64,000 nucleotides of DNA, from NCBI RefSeq assembly GCF_001418005.1, contig NZ_LIOL01000012.1:1-64000 (forward strand). The letters run 5' to 3'. Source of the DNA: Chelatococcus sambhunathii. GTDB lineage: Bacteria; Pseudomonadota; Alphaproteobacteria; Rhizobiales; Beijerinckiaceae. Every line of letters begins with the position of its first letter. Position 1 is the first letter of the stretch. The translations under genes were made by a program, and so were the position numbers. A model generated the notes under the pieces. The model was not told the DNA's origin. It saw nothing but the letters and a program-made list of their open reading frames with translations, and did not search any database. Below, piece by piece: positions 1 to 10,456 of the stretch.

Positions 1-342
1 GCTTGGCAGCCGGCGTCACCACTTTTTTCCCAGCAGGTCTTTCAACCCCGCATTGTCGAGCATCGCATCCGCCAGCAGCCGCTTCAGCCTGGCATTCTCG
101 TCCTCGAGCGCGCGCAGACGTTTCGCCTCGCTCAGCTCCAGCCCGCCATACTTGGCCTTCCACGCATAGAAAGTCGCGCTCGACATCCCGTGCTTGCGGC
201 ACAGATCCAGCACCACCGCCCCCGCATCGGCCTCCTTCAAAATGCCAATGATCTGCTCGTCCGAAAACCGCTTCCGCTTCATCCAATCCGTCCCTCTGCT
301 GGGCCGGACTCTACTCGCAAGTGGAGGAAAAACAGGGGGTCA
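1..342 (-). mobile_element. IS3-family insertion sequence, one end (cut by window start)
   Basis: The element is read leftward and runs off the window. Its inside edge is the terminal inverted repeat at 322-342: on the minus strand it starts TGACCCCCTG and continues through a T-rich and C-rich stretch, with the TG...CA ends expected of IS3. The OrfA transposase gene starts 60 nt inside this end. From 343 the rightward frame is DISARM drmD sequence, so the element interrupts drmD. The target duplication and the other end lie outside the window. Confidence 0.85.
16..282 (-). CDS. IS3-family transposase OrfA (InsE-like)
   Basis: This 88-residue protein is the DNA-binding first ORF of an IS3-type two-ORF transposase. 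Residues about 5-45 form the HTH_Tnp_1 domain (MKRKRFSDEQIIGILKEA start, then a second helix ending ATFYAWKAKYGG). Residues about 50-80 form the leucine-zipper region (LRALEDENARLKRLLAD) used for multimerisation. It ends GLKDLLGKKW, typical of OrfA proteins in the IS3 subgroup where the OrfAB fusion is made by -1 frameshifting. OrfB (DDE integrase domain) would lie to the left, outside the window. The ATG at 282 follows the terminal repeat directly. Confidence 0.9.
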   Translation of the reverse strand: MKRKRFSDEQIIGILKEADAGAVVLDLCRKHGMSSATFYAWKAKYGGLELSEAKRLRALEDENARLKRLLADAMLDNAGLKDLLGKKW

Positions 343-2206
343 GGTCACGACGATCGAAGGTCGGGCGGCTGGCGAGCGCAGCCAGAAGAAATTCGATGAC
401 CGCATCCTTCGGCGGGCGATAGCGAAGACCGAGGAAGACTACGCAGACGACGCACAGCGGGATGCCGCCGAGGCTGAAGCGATCGAGGAAGCGGGCAAGC
501 ATGTCCGGCCACCGACCGACGAAGAACGCCGGATGCTCGACCGATTGCGATCCTGGGCCCAACAGGCGGCTCGTCGGGCCGATGCAAAGGCCACTGCCGT
601 GCTGGGTTGGCTGGCCAGTCACCTGAAGGACGGTGACAGGTGGACGAACGAGCGGGTGATCCTGTTCACCGAGTATCGCGCCACACAGCAATGGATGCAG
701 GAGATCCTCGCATCTCACGGCTTCGGGGGCGAGCGATTGGCTCTCATCTATGGCGGCATGGACCCGAAAGAACGCGAGGGCGTGAAAGCCGCGTTCCAGG
801 CCAACCCCTCGGAATCCCCGGTGAGGATACTGCTGGCGACCGATGCCGCCTCCGAGGGCATCGATCTCCAGAACCACTGCCACCTGATGATCCACCTCGA
901 AATTCCGTACAACCCGAATGTGATGGAGCAGCGGAACGGCCGCATAGACCGCCATGGGCAACGCGCCAGCGAGGTCGTCATCTGGCACCCGGTGGATGCC
1001 GAGGGTGACCACGGTGACGATATCCTCCGTGCGCTTCGTAAATTGGATGCGATGCGCGCCGACATGGGGAGCGTGAACCCCGTCATCGCGCCTCAACTGC
1101 CCGACCTGCTCGAGGGGCGCCGCCGCGATCTCGACACGAGACAAGCCGAAGCCCGGATGGAGAAATCTCGCCGCTTCGTCAAGGCGGAGCGCGACCTACG
1201 CGAACGTGTGGCCAAACTCCATGCGCGACTGAACGAGACCCGGCACGAACAGAGGCTCGTGCCCGACCACATCGAGCGGGCGGTACGCACCGCGTTGCGT
1301 CTTGCGGACAAACCCGACTTGGAGCCCGTTTCTCTGGCCGGTGCACCAGACGGCACGGTTTTCCGAATGCCGCCGCTCTCGGGTTCCTGGTCCCGATGCC
1401 TCGAGGGTCTAGAGCACCCCTACACGCAGAAGGTCCGCCCGATCACCTTCGACCACGAGGTCGCCAAGGGCCGTGATGACGTCGTTCTCGTTCACCTGAA
1501 CCACCGGCTGGTCCAGATGAGTCTGCGGCTCCTGCGCGCGGAGATCTGGGCGCGCGACGATGTGAAGAAGCTGCACCGCGTGACCGTCCGGTCGCTTCCG
1601 GATGGGCGGATCGAGGGACCGGCCGTGGTGGTGATGTCGCGGCTCGTCGTGACCGGCGGGAACCATCATCGCCTGCACGAGGAGCTCACGGAGGCTGGCG
1701 GCTATCTGCGCGATGCCGGTTTCCGGCGGGAGGAACGGGTCACGGAGGTCCGACGATGGCTGGAGGAGTCGCACCCTGCGGACCTTTCGGATGCGACGTT
1801 CGACGCCTTGAGGACGCGCTTCGACAAACAGCGTGATTCCGTTCTGGCAGCCGTCGAGGCACGCTCGAAAGACCGGCTACGCTTCCTCGCGAACACGATC
1901 GAGACCCGGAAGCGCAAGGAGGCCGAGGACATCCGCCAAGTCCTGGACGATCTCGAACGAGCGCTGAAGACCGAGATCGCGGCGGAACAACAACCCGTGC
2001 AGCTCTCTCTTTTCTCCGAGGACGAACGCACTCAGCTCAAGCGTGACCGAGCGGCCCTCGAAGCACGCCTGGCCCGGATCCCGAAGGAGCGCGAGCAAGA
2101 GCTACGCGCGATCGAGGAACGGCACTCCAATGCCGTCGAGCGTACCTTCCCCGTGGCCGTGGTGCTGCTGGTTCCGAACTCCCTCGCGACGGAGAAGCGC
2201 GGATGA
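343..2206 (+). pseudogene. drmD: DISARM helicase DrmD, C-terminal part, truncated by the IS element
   Basis: About 620 residues of the SNF2-like helicase of class 1 DISARM remain, open directly from the IS end. Visible are the helicase C-lobe motifs: ERVILFTEYRATQQWM (motif IV), LLATDAASEGIDLQ (motif V) and EQRNGRIDRHGQ (motif VI, with the arginine fingers), followed by a long charged, partly coiled-coil tail ending AVVLLVPNSLATEKRG. The Walker A/DExx lobe is absent. An ATG at 194 lies inside the IS, so a chimeric start is possible but would lack the first RecA lobe. The stop overlaps the drmMI start as ATGA, implying translational coupling. Family identity rests on these motifs plus the drmMI-drmA-drmB-drmC order that follows. 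Confidence 0.82.
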
Positions 2207-5200
2207 GCAACGATCACGAGTGGCTGAACCTCATCGAAGTCTCTGGGCCCTTTCTGGCGGTGCCGGTGCTGCGGGAAGTCTTCCCGCAAGGCCTCGAAGC
2301 TCTGCCTTCCGGGCGGCCTCAGCGGCTTCGGCGGACCTATGAGGAATGGCGCGATGCAGTCGACATGGACGACCTCGACCTTCCAGCGCTGCACGCGGCC
2401 TGGATCGACGACGTGCTGGTCACAGCGCTGGAAATGGATGAGACGGTGCTGCGCAGGGGCGCGACACTGTCTGAGAAGCTGACTGTCTCGATGCCCGAAC
2501 ACGGGGTCACGGTCGCGCCCGATCTGGCCGTCGTCAATCCGACGAACTCCGACCAACCGCTTCTGCTCATCCACGTCTACGAGCCCGACACCGATCTCGA
2601 CGCGACGCGCCGTTTCGATGGCCTCGCGATCACCCCGGCCGACCGGATGGTCGCTCTGCTCCGGGCTACGGGATGCCCCACTGGCATCGTCACCAATGGT
2701 GAGCGCTGGATGCTCGTCCACGCGCCCATCGGCGCCGTAGCAGGCTTCGCGAGCTGGTATGCGCGCCTTTGGGGTCAGGAACCGGAAACGCTGCGCGCCT
2801 TCGTCAGCCTTCTGGGCATCCGCCGCTTCTTCGGACCCGAAGAAGTAAAGCTGCCGGCGCTCTATGAGCGGTCTTTGAAGCACCAGGACGACGTGACCGA
2901 GGCGCTCGGAGAACAGGTCCGGCGCGCCGTCGAAGTGCTCGTCCAGGCACTCGACCGCGCCGATCAGGATCGCAATCGCGAACTCCTGCGCGACGTCGAT
3001 CCGCGAGAGCTCTACGAGGCCGGTCTGACGGTCATGATGCGGCTCGTCTTCCTGCTGTCTGCCGAGGAACGTGCCCTGCTCCTGCTCGGCGATCCCCGTT
3101 ACGACTCCTTCTACGCCATCTCCAGCCTGCGAATGCAGCTGCGTGCGGATTCCGAAGAGATCCTCGAGCGTCGCCGCTCTGCCTGGTCGCGGCTGCTCGC
3201 TCTGTTTCGTGGCGTGTATGGCGGTATCGATCATCCGACGCTGCGCCTTCCGGCACTCGGTGGTTCGCTGTTCGACCCGGATCGATATCCGTTCCTCGAA
3301 GGGCGAAAGAAGGGCACGAGCTGGCGGAGCGATCCAGCCGAACCGCTGCCGATCGACGACCGCACCGTTCTTCTTCTGTTGGAAGCGATCCAGACCTTCG
3401 AAGGTCGCACGCTGTCCTATCGCGCACTCGACGTGGAGCAGATCGGCCACGTCTACGAGGGCCTCCTCGAACGCACGGTGAAGCGCGTCGACGACGTCAC
3501 CCTGGAACTCGATAGCGGCGCGAAGGCCAAGAGCCCGCGCGTGACGCTCGGCGAGATCGAGTCGGCACGGCTGGATGGCCCTGCAAAAGTGGCCGAACTG
3601 CTCAAGGAACGGAGCGAGCGATCGGAGTCCGCCATCCGCAACGCCCTTGAGCGGGCGGCCGACGATCGTCTCGCCGCACGTTTGCTCACCGTCTGTCGCG
3701 GCGACGTCGGTTTGCGAGATCGCATCCTGCCCTGCGCGCCCCTCCTGCGGACCGACCCGTGGGGCTATCCGCTCGTGCACCACAAGGGCGCCTTCGTCGT
3801 CGTACTCGGCGCCGACCGGCGTGAGAGCGGCACGCATTACACGCCCAAGAGCCTGACCGAGAAGATCGTAGCAGAAACGCTGACGCCGGTCGCCTACCGC
3901 GGCCCAGCCGAAGGCAAGGTGCCCAAGGAATGGGAGCTGAATAGCGCCGAGGAGCTGCTGGATCTGAAGGTCTGCGATCCCGCTATGGGGTCCGGAGCCT
4001 TCTTGGTTCAGGCGTGCCGATGGCTCTCGGATCGTCTGGTCGAGGCTTGGTCGGTGACGGAGGCCAGCGGCAAGCAGATCGACAGCGAAGGGCGGATCGT
4101 TGACGCCTCCTCCGGAGGCTTCGACCCCCTGTCACAGGACGTAGAGGAACGCGCCATCGTCGCCCGTCGCCTCGTGGCGGAACGGTGCCTCTACGGTGTG
4201 GACAAGAACCCGCTGGCCGTGGAGCTGGCCAAGCTCTCGCTCTGGCTGACCACCATGTCGAAAGGGCGGCCCTTCGGCTTCCTCGACCACAATCTGCGCA
4301 GCGGTGACAGTCTGCTCGGGATCCACGACCTTGATCAGTTGGTCGAGCTCGACATGAACCCCACGGGCAAGGCCCAAATGCGGTTGTTCGGCCGCACCAT
4401 CCGATCAGCGGTCGACAAGGCGATTGAGCTTCGTGCGCGTCTTCGGGCGATTCCTATTCGCGACATTCACGACGTGGAAGCCATGGAAGCGCTCGACGAG
4501 CAGTCGCGTGGCGAAATGGCACTGCCGGTTCTCATCGCCGACAGCTTCGTCGGCATCATTCTGGCTGAGGACCGGGCCGGGGATAGGGCTGCACGTGTTG
4601 AAGCGCTTGCAGCATTGGCCGACGCGGCCACGAGTGGCGCCGACACTACGAAAGACCGGCTTCGACGCGATGCATCAACCGACCTGGGCAAAGACTCTCC
4701 TGATGGGACCACTCGGAACCCATTCCATTGGCCTCTAGAGTTCCCTGAAGTATTTGCGAGAAAGAACCGGGGTTTTGACGCCTTTGTGGGAAACCCACCC
4801 TTCATGGGAGGCAGACTATTAGGTCGCCGACTGGGCCTATCCTATCAAGAATACCTCAAATTCGTCCGAAACGGCGTCGTCGGCTCCCCCGATCTTTGCG
4901 CCTATTTCTTCTTGCGTGCGTTCAGTCTCATTGGAACAAGGGGCTACGTTGGCTTGCTTGCAACCAAATCGATCACAGAAACAGGCTCCCGAGTAGTTTG
5001 CCTCGACCAAATTATTGAGAAAGGCGGCGTGATCTATCGCGCGAACTCGAGATTTCCGTGGCCCGGCAATGCTGCCGTTGTCGTATCGATTGCGTGGATT
5101 GCACGCGACGAATGGAAGGATTCGAAAGTTCTCGATGACAGTGCGGTCCAAGCGATCAACGGCGCCTTGGAAGAGGACTTCCAGATAAAGCGGCCAGTGA

Positions 5201-5604
5201 AACTAAAAGCCTTGAAAGGCCTATTCTCGCAGGGACAAGACGTTATGGGTCGAGGCTTCGAGCTCACAGCCGAAGAGCGCGCCGAGATTATTTCTAAAGA
5301 CCCGAAATGCGAAGAAGTTATATTTCCACTTTTTAATGGACAAGATCTCAACACAATGCCGAGGTTGATGCCTTATAGGTGGGTGATCTACTTCCGTGAC
5401 TGGCCAGAAGACAAAGCTCGTCAGTATGAGCCGGCATTCCAGCGGGTTAAAGAGCTAGTCAAACCTTATAGGGACTCGTTAACTGGTCAGATCCACCAAG
5501 ACTGCTTTTGGAAGCTTTGGGATCTAAGACCCGGCTTAATGCGGGAATTTTCCAAAAAACTAACGTATTGGCTATCGCCTCAGTCACAAAATACCTGTGC
5601 GTGA
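2203..5604 (+). CDS. drmMI: DISARM adenine-N6 methyltransferase DrmMI, frameshifted main part
   Basis: This is the large class 1 DISARM DNA methyltransferase that marks host DNA. The open frame gives 1133 residues. An N-terminal region (about 1-540) of the kind seen in single-chain type IIG/ISP enzymes precedes the SAM-binding motif DPAMGSGAFLVQACRWL (about 592-608) and the gamma-class catalytic motif NPPFMGG (about 864-870). ATG at 2203 overlaps the drmD stop. The frame leaves the homologous sequence at the A6 run 5554-5559 and ends 15 codons later (last residues SQSQNTCA region). The family C-terminus continues in the -1 frame to 6464; joined, the protein would be about 1420 residues. One lost A (A7 to A6), a sequencing error or -1 slippage would all explain it. 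Confidence 0.85.
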   Translation: MSNDHEWLNLIEVSGPFLAVPVLREVFPQGLEALPSGRPQRLRRTYEEWRDAVDMDDLDLPALHAAWIDDVLVTALEMDETVLRRGATLSEKLTVSMPEHGVTVAPDLAVVNPTNSDQPLLLIHVYEPDTDLDATRRFDGLAITPADRMVALLRATGCPTGIVTNGERWMLVHAPIGAVAGFASWYARLWGQEPETLRAFVSLLGIRRFFGPEEVKLPALYERSLKHQDDVTEALGEQVRRAVEVLVQALDRADQDRNRELLRDVDPRELYEAGLTVMMRLVFLLSAEERALLLLGDPRYDSFYAISSLRMQLRADSEEILERRRSAWSRLLALFRGVYGGIDHPTLRLPALGGSLFDPDRYPFLEGRKKGTSWRSDPAEPLPIDDRTVLLLLEAIQTFEGRTLSYRALDVEQIGHVYEGLLERTVKRVDDVTLELDSGAKAKSPRVTLGEIESARLDGPAKVAELLKERSERSESAIRNALERAADDRLAARLLTVCRGDVGLRDRILPCAPLLRTDPWGYPLVHHKGAFVVVLGADRRESGTHYTPKSLTEKIVAETLTPVAYRGPAEGKVPKEWELNSAEELLDLKVCDPAMGSGAFLVQACRWLSDRLVEAWSVTEASGKQIDSEGRIVDASSGGFDPLSQDVEERAIVARRLVAERCLYGVDKNPLAVELAKLSLWLTTMSKGRPFGFLDHNLRSGDSLLGIHDLDQLVELDMNPTGKAQMRLFGRTIRSAVDKAIELRARLRAIPIRDIHDVEAMEALDEQSRGEMALPVLIADSFVGIILAEDRAGDRAARVEALAALADAATSGADTTKDRLRRDASTDLGKDSPDGTTRNPFHWPLEFPEVFARKNRGFDAFVGNPPFMGGRLLGRRLGLSYQEYLKFVRNGVVGSPDLCAYFFLRAFSLIGTRGYVGLLATKSITETGSRVVCLDQIIEKGGVIYRANSRFPWPGNAAVVVSIAWIARDEWKDSKVLDDSAVQAINGALEEDFQIKRPVKLKALKGLFSQGQDVMGRGFELTAEERAEIISKDPKCEEVIFPLFNGQDLNTMPRLMPYRWVIYFRDWPEDKARQYEPAFQRVKELVKPYRDSLTGQIHQDCFWKLWDLRPGLMREFSKKLTYWLSPQSQNTCA

Positions 5605-6464
5605 GTCGCGTACCAACATCAGCGGTTTACAATATGCAGGTCAAAGTTCTCTTCTTCGAAGGTTGGCGGGAGTTTTCTGTTCTCCAATCCACACTACACG
5701 ATACTTGGGCGCGATGGCAGGGTGGAACTCTTGGCGCCTCAACTCTTCGCTATTCCACGTCAGCTATCCTCGAAACTTGGCCAATGCCGAGCGAGCAGGC
5801 AACGGACCAACTTGAGCTGATAGGGGAGCGGTACTTCCAAACGCGCCAACAGCTCATGCTTGAGCGCTCGGCTGGCCTCACCGAGATTTACAACCAATTC
5901 CACAATCAAGAAGATCGATCCGAGGACATGGAGCGTTTTCGGGAGTTGCACACGGAAATGGATATCGCCGTCCTAAATGCCTATGGATGGAACGATATTG
6001 ATCTTGGGCACTCATTTCGAGAGGTTGATTATTTACCCGAGAACGATCGGGTCCGCTTTACCATTTCCAATGGTGCTCGCATGGAAGTTCTAAGGCGGCT
6101 CTCCGAACTTAATCACCAAAGATTTGAAGAAGAAGTCGAGCACGGTCTGCATGGCAGAAAAGCACCAGGGGACGTCAAAGCGCGAGCTCGTTCTAGAGAA
6201 AAATCTTCTCAGCAATCCTTCAATCTTGAGGGCGCGTCCGCACTTGCGCCAAAGGTTGCGGGAAATCCAAACGGCGCGACTGAGGCGATTAGGGCATTTC
6301 TTGAGACACGGCGAACTTGGCTGAGCAAGTCGGACATCCTCACCTATGTCGACATCCCCGATGGCCAGTGGAATGCCGCGATCAACGATCTCTTGGCTCG
6401 TGGCGCCGTCGAACGCCAGGGTGAACGCCGAGGCGCCCGTTACCGAATTGCTGAGAGTGATTGA
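5559..6464 (+). pseudogene. drmMI: DrmMI C-terminal part in the -1 frame
   Basis: These 301 codons carry the rest of DrmMI after the frame break. They begin TNVLAIASVTKYLCVSR, running straight on from the SKK encoded by the A6 run. The segment holds the methyltransferase target-recognition end (STLHDTWARWQGG, TSAILETWPMP, then LNAYGW and HSFREVDYLPENDR, familiar from large type I/IIG-like methyltransferases). A short winged-helix-like tail ends GARYRIAESD. An ATG at 5508 opens this frame upstream, but its first 16 codons are only the other-frame reading of the main part. The stop at 6462-6464 lies 2 nt before the drmA ATG. Translated alone it would have no SAM site. Confidence 0.8.
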
Positions 6465-6466
6465 CC

Positions 6467-9400
6467 ATGGCCGATCTGACCACGACTACCGAACCATCCT
6501 TCAGCGCCTGGATCGTTAAGCGGACATCCAACGCGCCCCGCTATTCCGTCTGTATCGACCTGGGGCCAACCGCTCACGGCGCGATCGAGGAAGGCCACTG
6601 GATCGTCGTTCTGGACGATAGCGGGAACGTCTCAGAGGTAGGGCGGATCCTCCGCATCCGCTCGGACCTCGACAACGCCACGATTTATTTCGACCATTGG
6701 CACGCCGCCGATCCATACGTACCACTCGCAAATCTAGGTTTGACCGCGCCGACCGGTCCCGCGGCGCGGCTGCCATGGGACGAATTCCTCCGGATCCTGC
6801 CGCTGCTCGGCGTTTCTGCCCCCGGCGCAGTGCCGCTGATCGAAGATGTCGTCTACACCCGCGACCTCCTGGAACTCGCCGTGCGCGACGATCTGCTCGG
6901 CCCCGCCGGCGGGCCCCACGAGCTGATCAAGGACATGAGCGTCCGCGATCGCTACCTGGTGGGTAAGCTGGCGCCGCGCCGGCCGGATGACGACCAGGCA
7001 GCACGGGTTGAACCGGCCTCGGCAGCCGAGGAGGCTGGCGACCTCGAGGATGAACGGACGGCGCCACTCCACGAGCCCGGCGCCGAGTTCGCCAGTGCAT
7101 CGGGCCGGGTGGAGCCCGAGGACGACGCGCTCGACGAGATCGACACGACGAACAACCAGTCGCTGGTTCCCTCCAGCATGGGCCTCACCTTCTGCGTGGC
7201 GCCCGATGTCGGGAAGCTGGCCGTCGATGCACGGTGGGGACGGTACGAGCGGGTCCCGAACGATGAGCACGAGATCGTCAAGACGCGAAAGAATCGCCAG
7301 ACCGGTCACCAGGAGGAGGTGAAGGTCAGGGTCTGGCAGCGCATCCCGTGTGGTGGCGTTGTCACGGTTCCGCTCGTCGACGGGCCGATCAAGCCGTCCA
7401 CTCCCGATCCCGATCAACCGGACGTCCGCCTGCAGGGGGCGGTTCGGACGAACAACAAGGGGGAGCGCCTGGTCACTTTGTTCCTCGTCAACGGGCAGTT
7501 GGAACCCGAAGACAACAAGGACCGCGCCTGGCTGTTCCAGCCGGAGATCACCGTCGAGGCCCCCGAAGATCACGGGGACAAGTCGGTCTTTCGGCGTCGC
7601 CCCTCCAACGAAGTGGTCGTCGACGACCCGGAACGCGACCGTCTCGCGCTCATCTATCGCAACAGGCTGGAGTTCGCGGTCGGACACGGGGTGTCCGTTC
7701 ACGCCGATACGACGCCCGAGGAGCCGACGAAGGCCCATCGCGTCAGAACGGAGATCATCCCGCGTTACGAAGTCGCCGTCACCGAAACGCCGGGCCTCGA
7801 TCCTAGGGACCGCCCTGCCATGCGGCGCATGGTCGACGAGGGCTGGCTCGACATGACGCGGCTGGCGGAGATGGCGCCGGACGCGCTGCGCGACGCTCTT
7901 TCGTGCCTCGTCGACGATTACGCCGTTTGGATCGGCGAACAGAAAACCCGGTTGGGGTCGGAGATCACCGGCTTCGATGATCCGGGCAAGGACGTCATTC
8001 AGCGCTGCGAGGAGATCCTGCGCCGCCTCCGAGAGGGTATGGATACTCTCTTCGCCGATCCGAAAGCGCTGGAGGCGTTCCGCTTCGCCAACCGGTCCAT
8101 GGCCATGCAGCGTGTCCGAAGCATCTACGCTCTGAAGCGCAGACGGAACGAAGCCGTCGACGTGACCACTTTGGACGTGCCGAAGAACAGATCGTGGCGC
8201 CCGTTCCAGCTGGCGTTCCTGCTCCTGTCGATCCCGTCGCTCGCCGAACCAACTCACCCGGACCGGACGAAGCCGGTCGAGGCGTTCGCCGATCTCCTCT
8301 GGTTCCCGACGGGTGGTGGCAAGACCGAGGCCTATCTCGGTGTGGCGGCCTTCGCCATGGCCATGCGCCGACTGAAGAATGATCTCGGCGGCCTCGACGC
8401 ATCACGCGGTCTCGCCGTCATCATGCGCTACACACTGCGACTGCTGACTCTGCAGCAGTTCCAGAGGGCGACGACGCTGCTCTGCGCGATGGAGGTCATC
8501 CGTCGTGCAGACGACAAGACCTGGGGCAAGGAACCTTTCACGCTCGGTCTCTGGGTCGGCAATCGCGTGACACCGGGCACGACCGAAGCGTCTCACCAGG
8601 CTGTCGAGGCCATTCGAAACAACGATCGCAACAAGGCGGGCATCGCTTCGCCTGCACAACTGACCAGCTGCCCTTGGTGCGGTTCGGAGATCTCCGGTGG
8701 TCGCGACATCGAGGTCGACAGGATCGCCGGCCGAACGCTGATCCACTGCGGCGACAAGCTGGGCGGCTGCGATTTCTCGAAGGCGAAATCCACTGGACAG
8801 CCTCACCCGGGGCTTCCCGTGAAAGTCGTCGACGAGGAAATCTATCACCGCCCGCCGACGATGATGATCGCGACCGTGGACAAGTTCGCGATGATGGCGT
8901 GGCGTCCCGAGGTTCGGAACCTTTTCGGCCGCGTCGAGCAGGAATGCGGACGCCATGGTTTGCTCTGGCCGAGTCACGACTGCGGCACGGGGCACCGAGC
9001 GAGGGGGGCATATCCGGCCGCCAGTGTGAAGCCGGTCCGCGCAATTCGACCACCAGACTTGATCATCCAGGACGAGTTCCACCTCATCAGCGGTCCGTTG
9101 GGCACCATGGTGGGTCTTTACGAGACGGCCGTCGACGAGCTGAGCAGCTGGGCTCTGGGTGACAAGAAGGTTCGCCCCAAGGTCGTGGCTTCCACCGCGA
9201 CCGTGCGGCGGGCCGATGACCAGGTGCGCAATGTGTTCATGCGCCGCATTTCCGTGTTTCCCCCTTCGGGCCTGGACGTCGAAGACAATTTCTTCTCAGT
9301 CCAGAGACCCATCCGCGAGAAACCCGGCCGACGGTACATGGGTATCTGCGCACCCGGCAGCTCTCGCCCTGCGGTGCTGATCAGGACCTACACGGCGTTC

Positions 9401-10456
9401 CTCACCGCCGCGCAGGCGCTGTTCGATCGGTTCGGCCCGGTGGCCGACCCCTATATGACCCTCGTCGGCTACTTCAACTCGCTGCGAGAACTCGGAGGGA
9501 TGAAGCGTTTGGCGGAAGACGACGTCCAAACGCGTTCCTTCCGCGTCGAGATGAGCCTGGTGGACCGACCGGGGCTCTCCCAACGGCGCGTCGAGGAAAT
9601 CAGCGAACTGACGTCGCGCGTCTCGAGTCAGGACATCCCGCGGTACCTCGATCAGCTCGAGGTTCCTTTCGATGGCACCTTCGACCCGGCATTAGGCAAA
9701 TGGGTGACCAACAGGAAGCCCGGGGAGGCCCGCCCGATCGATGTCGTTCTTGCGACGAACATGCTGTCGGTCGGTGTCGACGTGAATCGTCTCGGGGTGA
9801 TGGTCGTAAACGGTCAGCCGAAGGGAACGGCCGAATACATCCAGGCCACCAGCCGTGTGGGCCGCACGCCGCCGGGACTCGTCGCGACCGTGCTGACGTG
9901 GGCGCGGCCTCGCGACCTGTCGCACTACGAGACCTTCGAGCATTACCACGCGACCTTCTACCAGCACGTCGAGGCTCAATCCGTCACCCCGTTCTCGCCA
10001 CGGGCGTTGGATCGAGGGCTCACCGGCGCGATGCTCTCCATCATGCGTCACACCTACGATCCCTTCGCGGCAAATGACGGCGCTGGTGCCATGACCAGTC
10101 CGAGCCGCAAAGAGATGTTGGATACGATAGGCGCCGTCGCCGCTCGCACCTGGGAAGTCACGGAAGACTCGGGGAAGAAGACCCTGACCGGAGCCGAGAT
10201 GAAGAGCCGCGCTGACGATTGGGCCAATGAAGCGGGCGTAGGGGGCCGCACGCTCGTCTACCAGAAGCACGGCGCAGGACCCACTGCCTATCCGCTGCTT
10301 TCGGCGCCTGGCATCAAGCCTTGGACCGACTGGACGGTCCCGATGTCCATGCGCGAAGTCGAGCCTGGTGTCAGGCTCGTGATGGAGGACGACCGTTCGA
10401 CGAGTGATCCGACTTGGAGACCGCGGGTGACGCAGCCCCAGGAGGATCAGCAATGA
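6467..10456 (+). CDS. drmA: DISARM helicase DrmA
   Basis: DrmA is the core helicase-like DISARM protein that, with DrmB, recognises incoming phage DNA. The 1329 residues show a long N-terminal region (about 1-570), then FPTGGGKTEAYLG (Walker A, about 612-622), QDEFHLISGP (DExx-type motif II, about 868), SVGVDVNRLGVMVV and QATSRVGRTPPG (motifs V and VI, about 1100-1130). Between the lobes is a Cys-rich insert (SCPWCGSE and HCGDKLGGC) that looks zinc-binding. I chose ATG 6467 rather than TTG 6461; both follow the drmMI stop closely. The stop overlaps drmB as ATGA. Length and motifs agree with an intact family member. Confidence 0.93.
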   Translation: MADLTTTTEPSFSAWIVKRTSNAPRYSVCIDLGPTAHGAIEEGHWIVVLDDSGNVSEVGRILRIRSDLDNATIYFDHWHAADPYVPLANLGLTAPTGPAARLPWDEFLRILPLLGVSAPGAVPLIEDVVYTRDLLELAVRDDLLGPAGGPHELIKDMSVRDRYLVGKLAPRRPDDDQAARVEPASAAEEAGDLEDERTAPLHEPGAEFASASGRVEPEDDALDEIDTTNNQSLVPSSMGLTFCVAPDVGKLAVDARWGRYERVPNDEHEIVKTRKNRQTGHQEEVKVRVWQRIPCGGVVTVPLVDGPIKPSTPDPDQPDVRLQGAVRTNNKGERLVTLFLVNGQLEPEDNKDRAWLFQPEITVEAPEDHGDKSVFRRRPSNEVVVDDPERDRLALIYRNRLEFAVGHGVSVHADTTPEEPTKAHRVRTEIIPRYEVAVTETPGLDPRDRPAMRRMVDEGWLDMTRLAEMAPDALRDALSCLVDDYAVWIGEQKTRLGSEITGFDDPGKDVIQRCEEILRRLREGMDTLFADPKALEAFRFANRSMAMQRVRSIYALKRRRNEAVDVTTLDVPKNRSWRPFQLAFLLLSIPSLAEPTHPDRTKPVEAFADLLWFPTGGGKTEAYLGVAAFAMAMRRLKNDLGGLDASRGLAVIMRYTLRLLTLQQFQRATTLLCAMEVIRRADDKTWGKEPFTLGLWVGNRVTPGTTEASHQAVEAIRNNDRNKAGIASPAQLTSCPWCGSEISGGRDIEVDRIAGRTLIHCGDKLGGCDFSKAKSTGQPHPGLPVKVVDEEIYHRPPTMMIATVDKFAMMAWRPEVRNLFGRVEQECGRHGLLWPSHDCGTGHRARGAYPAASVKPVRAIRPPDLIIQDEFHLISGPLGTMVGLYETAVDELSSWALGDKKVRPKVVASTATVRRADDQVRNVFMRRISVFPPSGLDVEDNFFSVQRPIREKPGRRYMGICAPGSSRPAVLIRTYTAFLTAAQALFDRFGPVADPYMTLVGYFNSLRELGGMKRLAEDDVQTRSFRVEMSLVDRPGLSQRRVEEISELTSRVSSQDIPRYLDQLEVPFDGTFDPALGKWVTNRKPGEARPIDVVLATNMLSVGVDVNRLGVMVVNGQPKGTAEYIQATSRVGRTPPGLVATVLTWARPRDLSHYETFEHYHATFYQHVEAQSVTPFSPRALDRGLTGAMLSIMRHTYDPFAANDGAGAMTSPSRKEMLDTIGAVAARTWEVTEDSGKKTLTGAEMKSRADDWANEAGVGGRTLVYQKHGAGPTAYPLLSAPGIKPWTDWTVPMSMREVEPGVRLVMEDDRSTSDPTWRPRVTQPQEDQQ

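Noticed and set aside
2032-3837. 601-codon leftward ORF opposite drmMI
   Set aside because: Antisense of drmMI/drmD in a GC-rich genome; no domain, no ribosome site.
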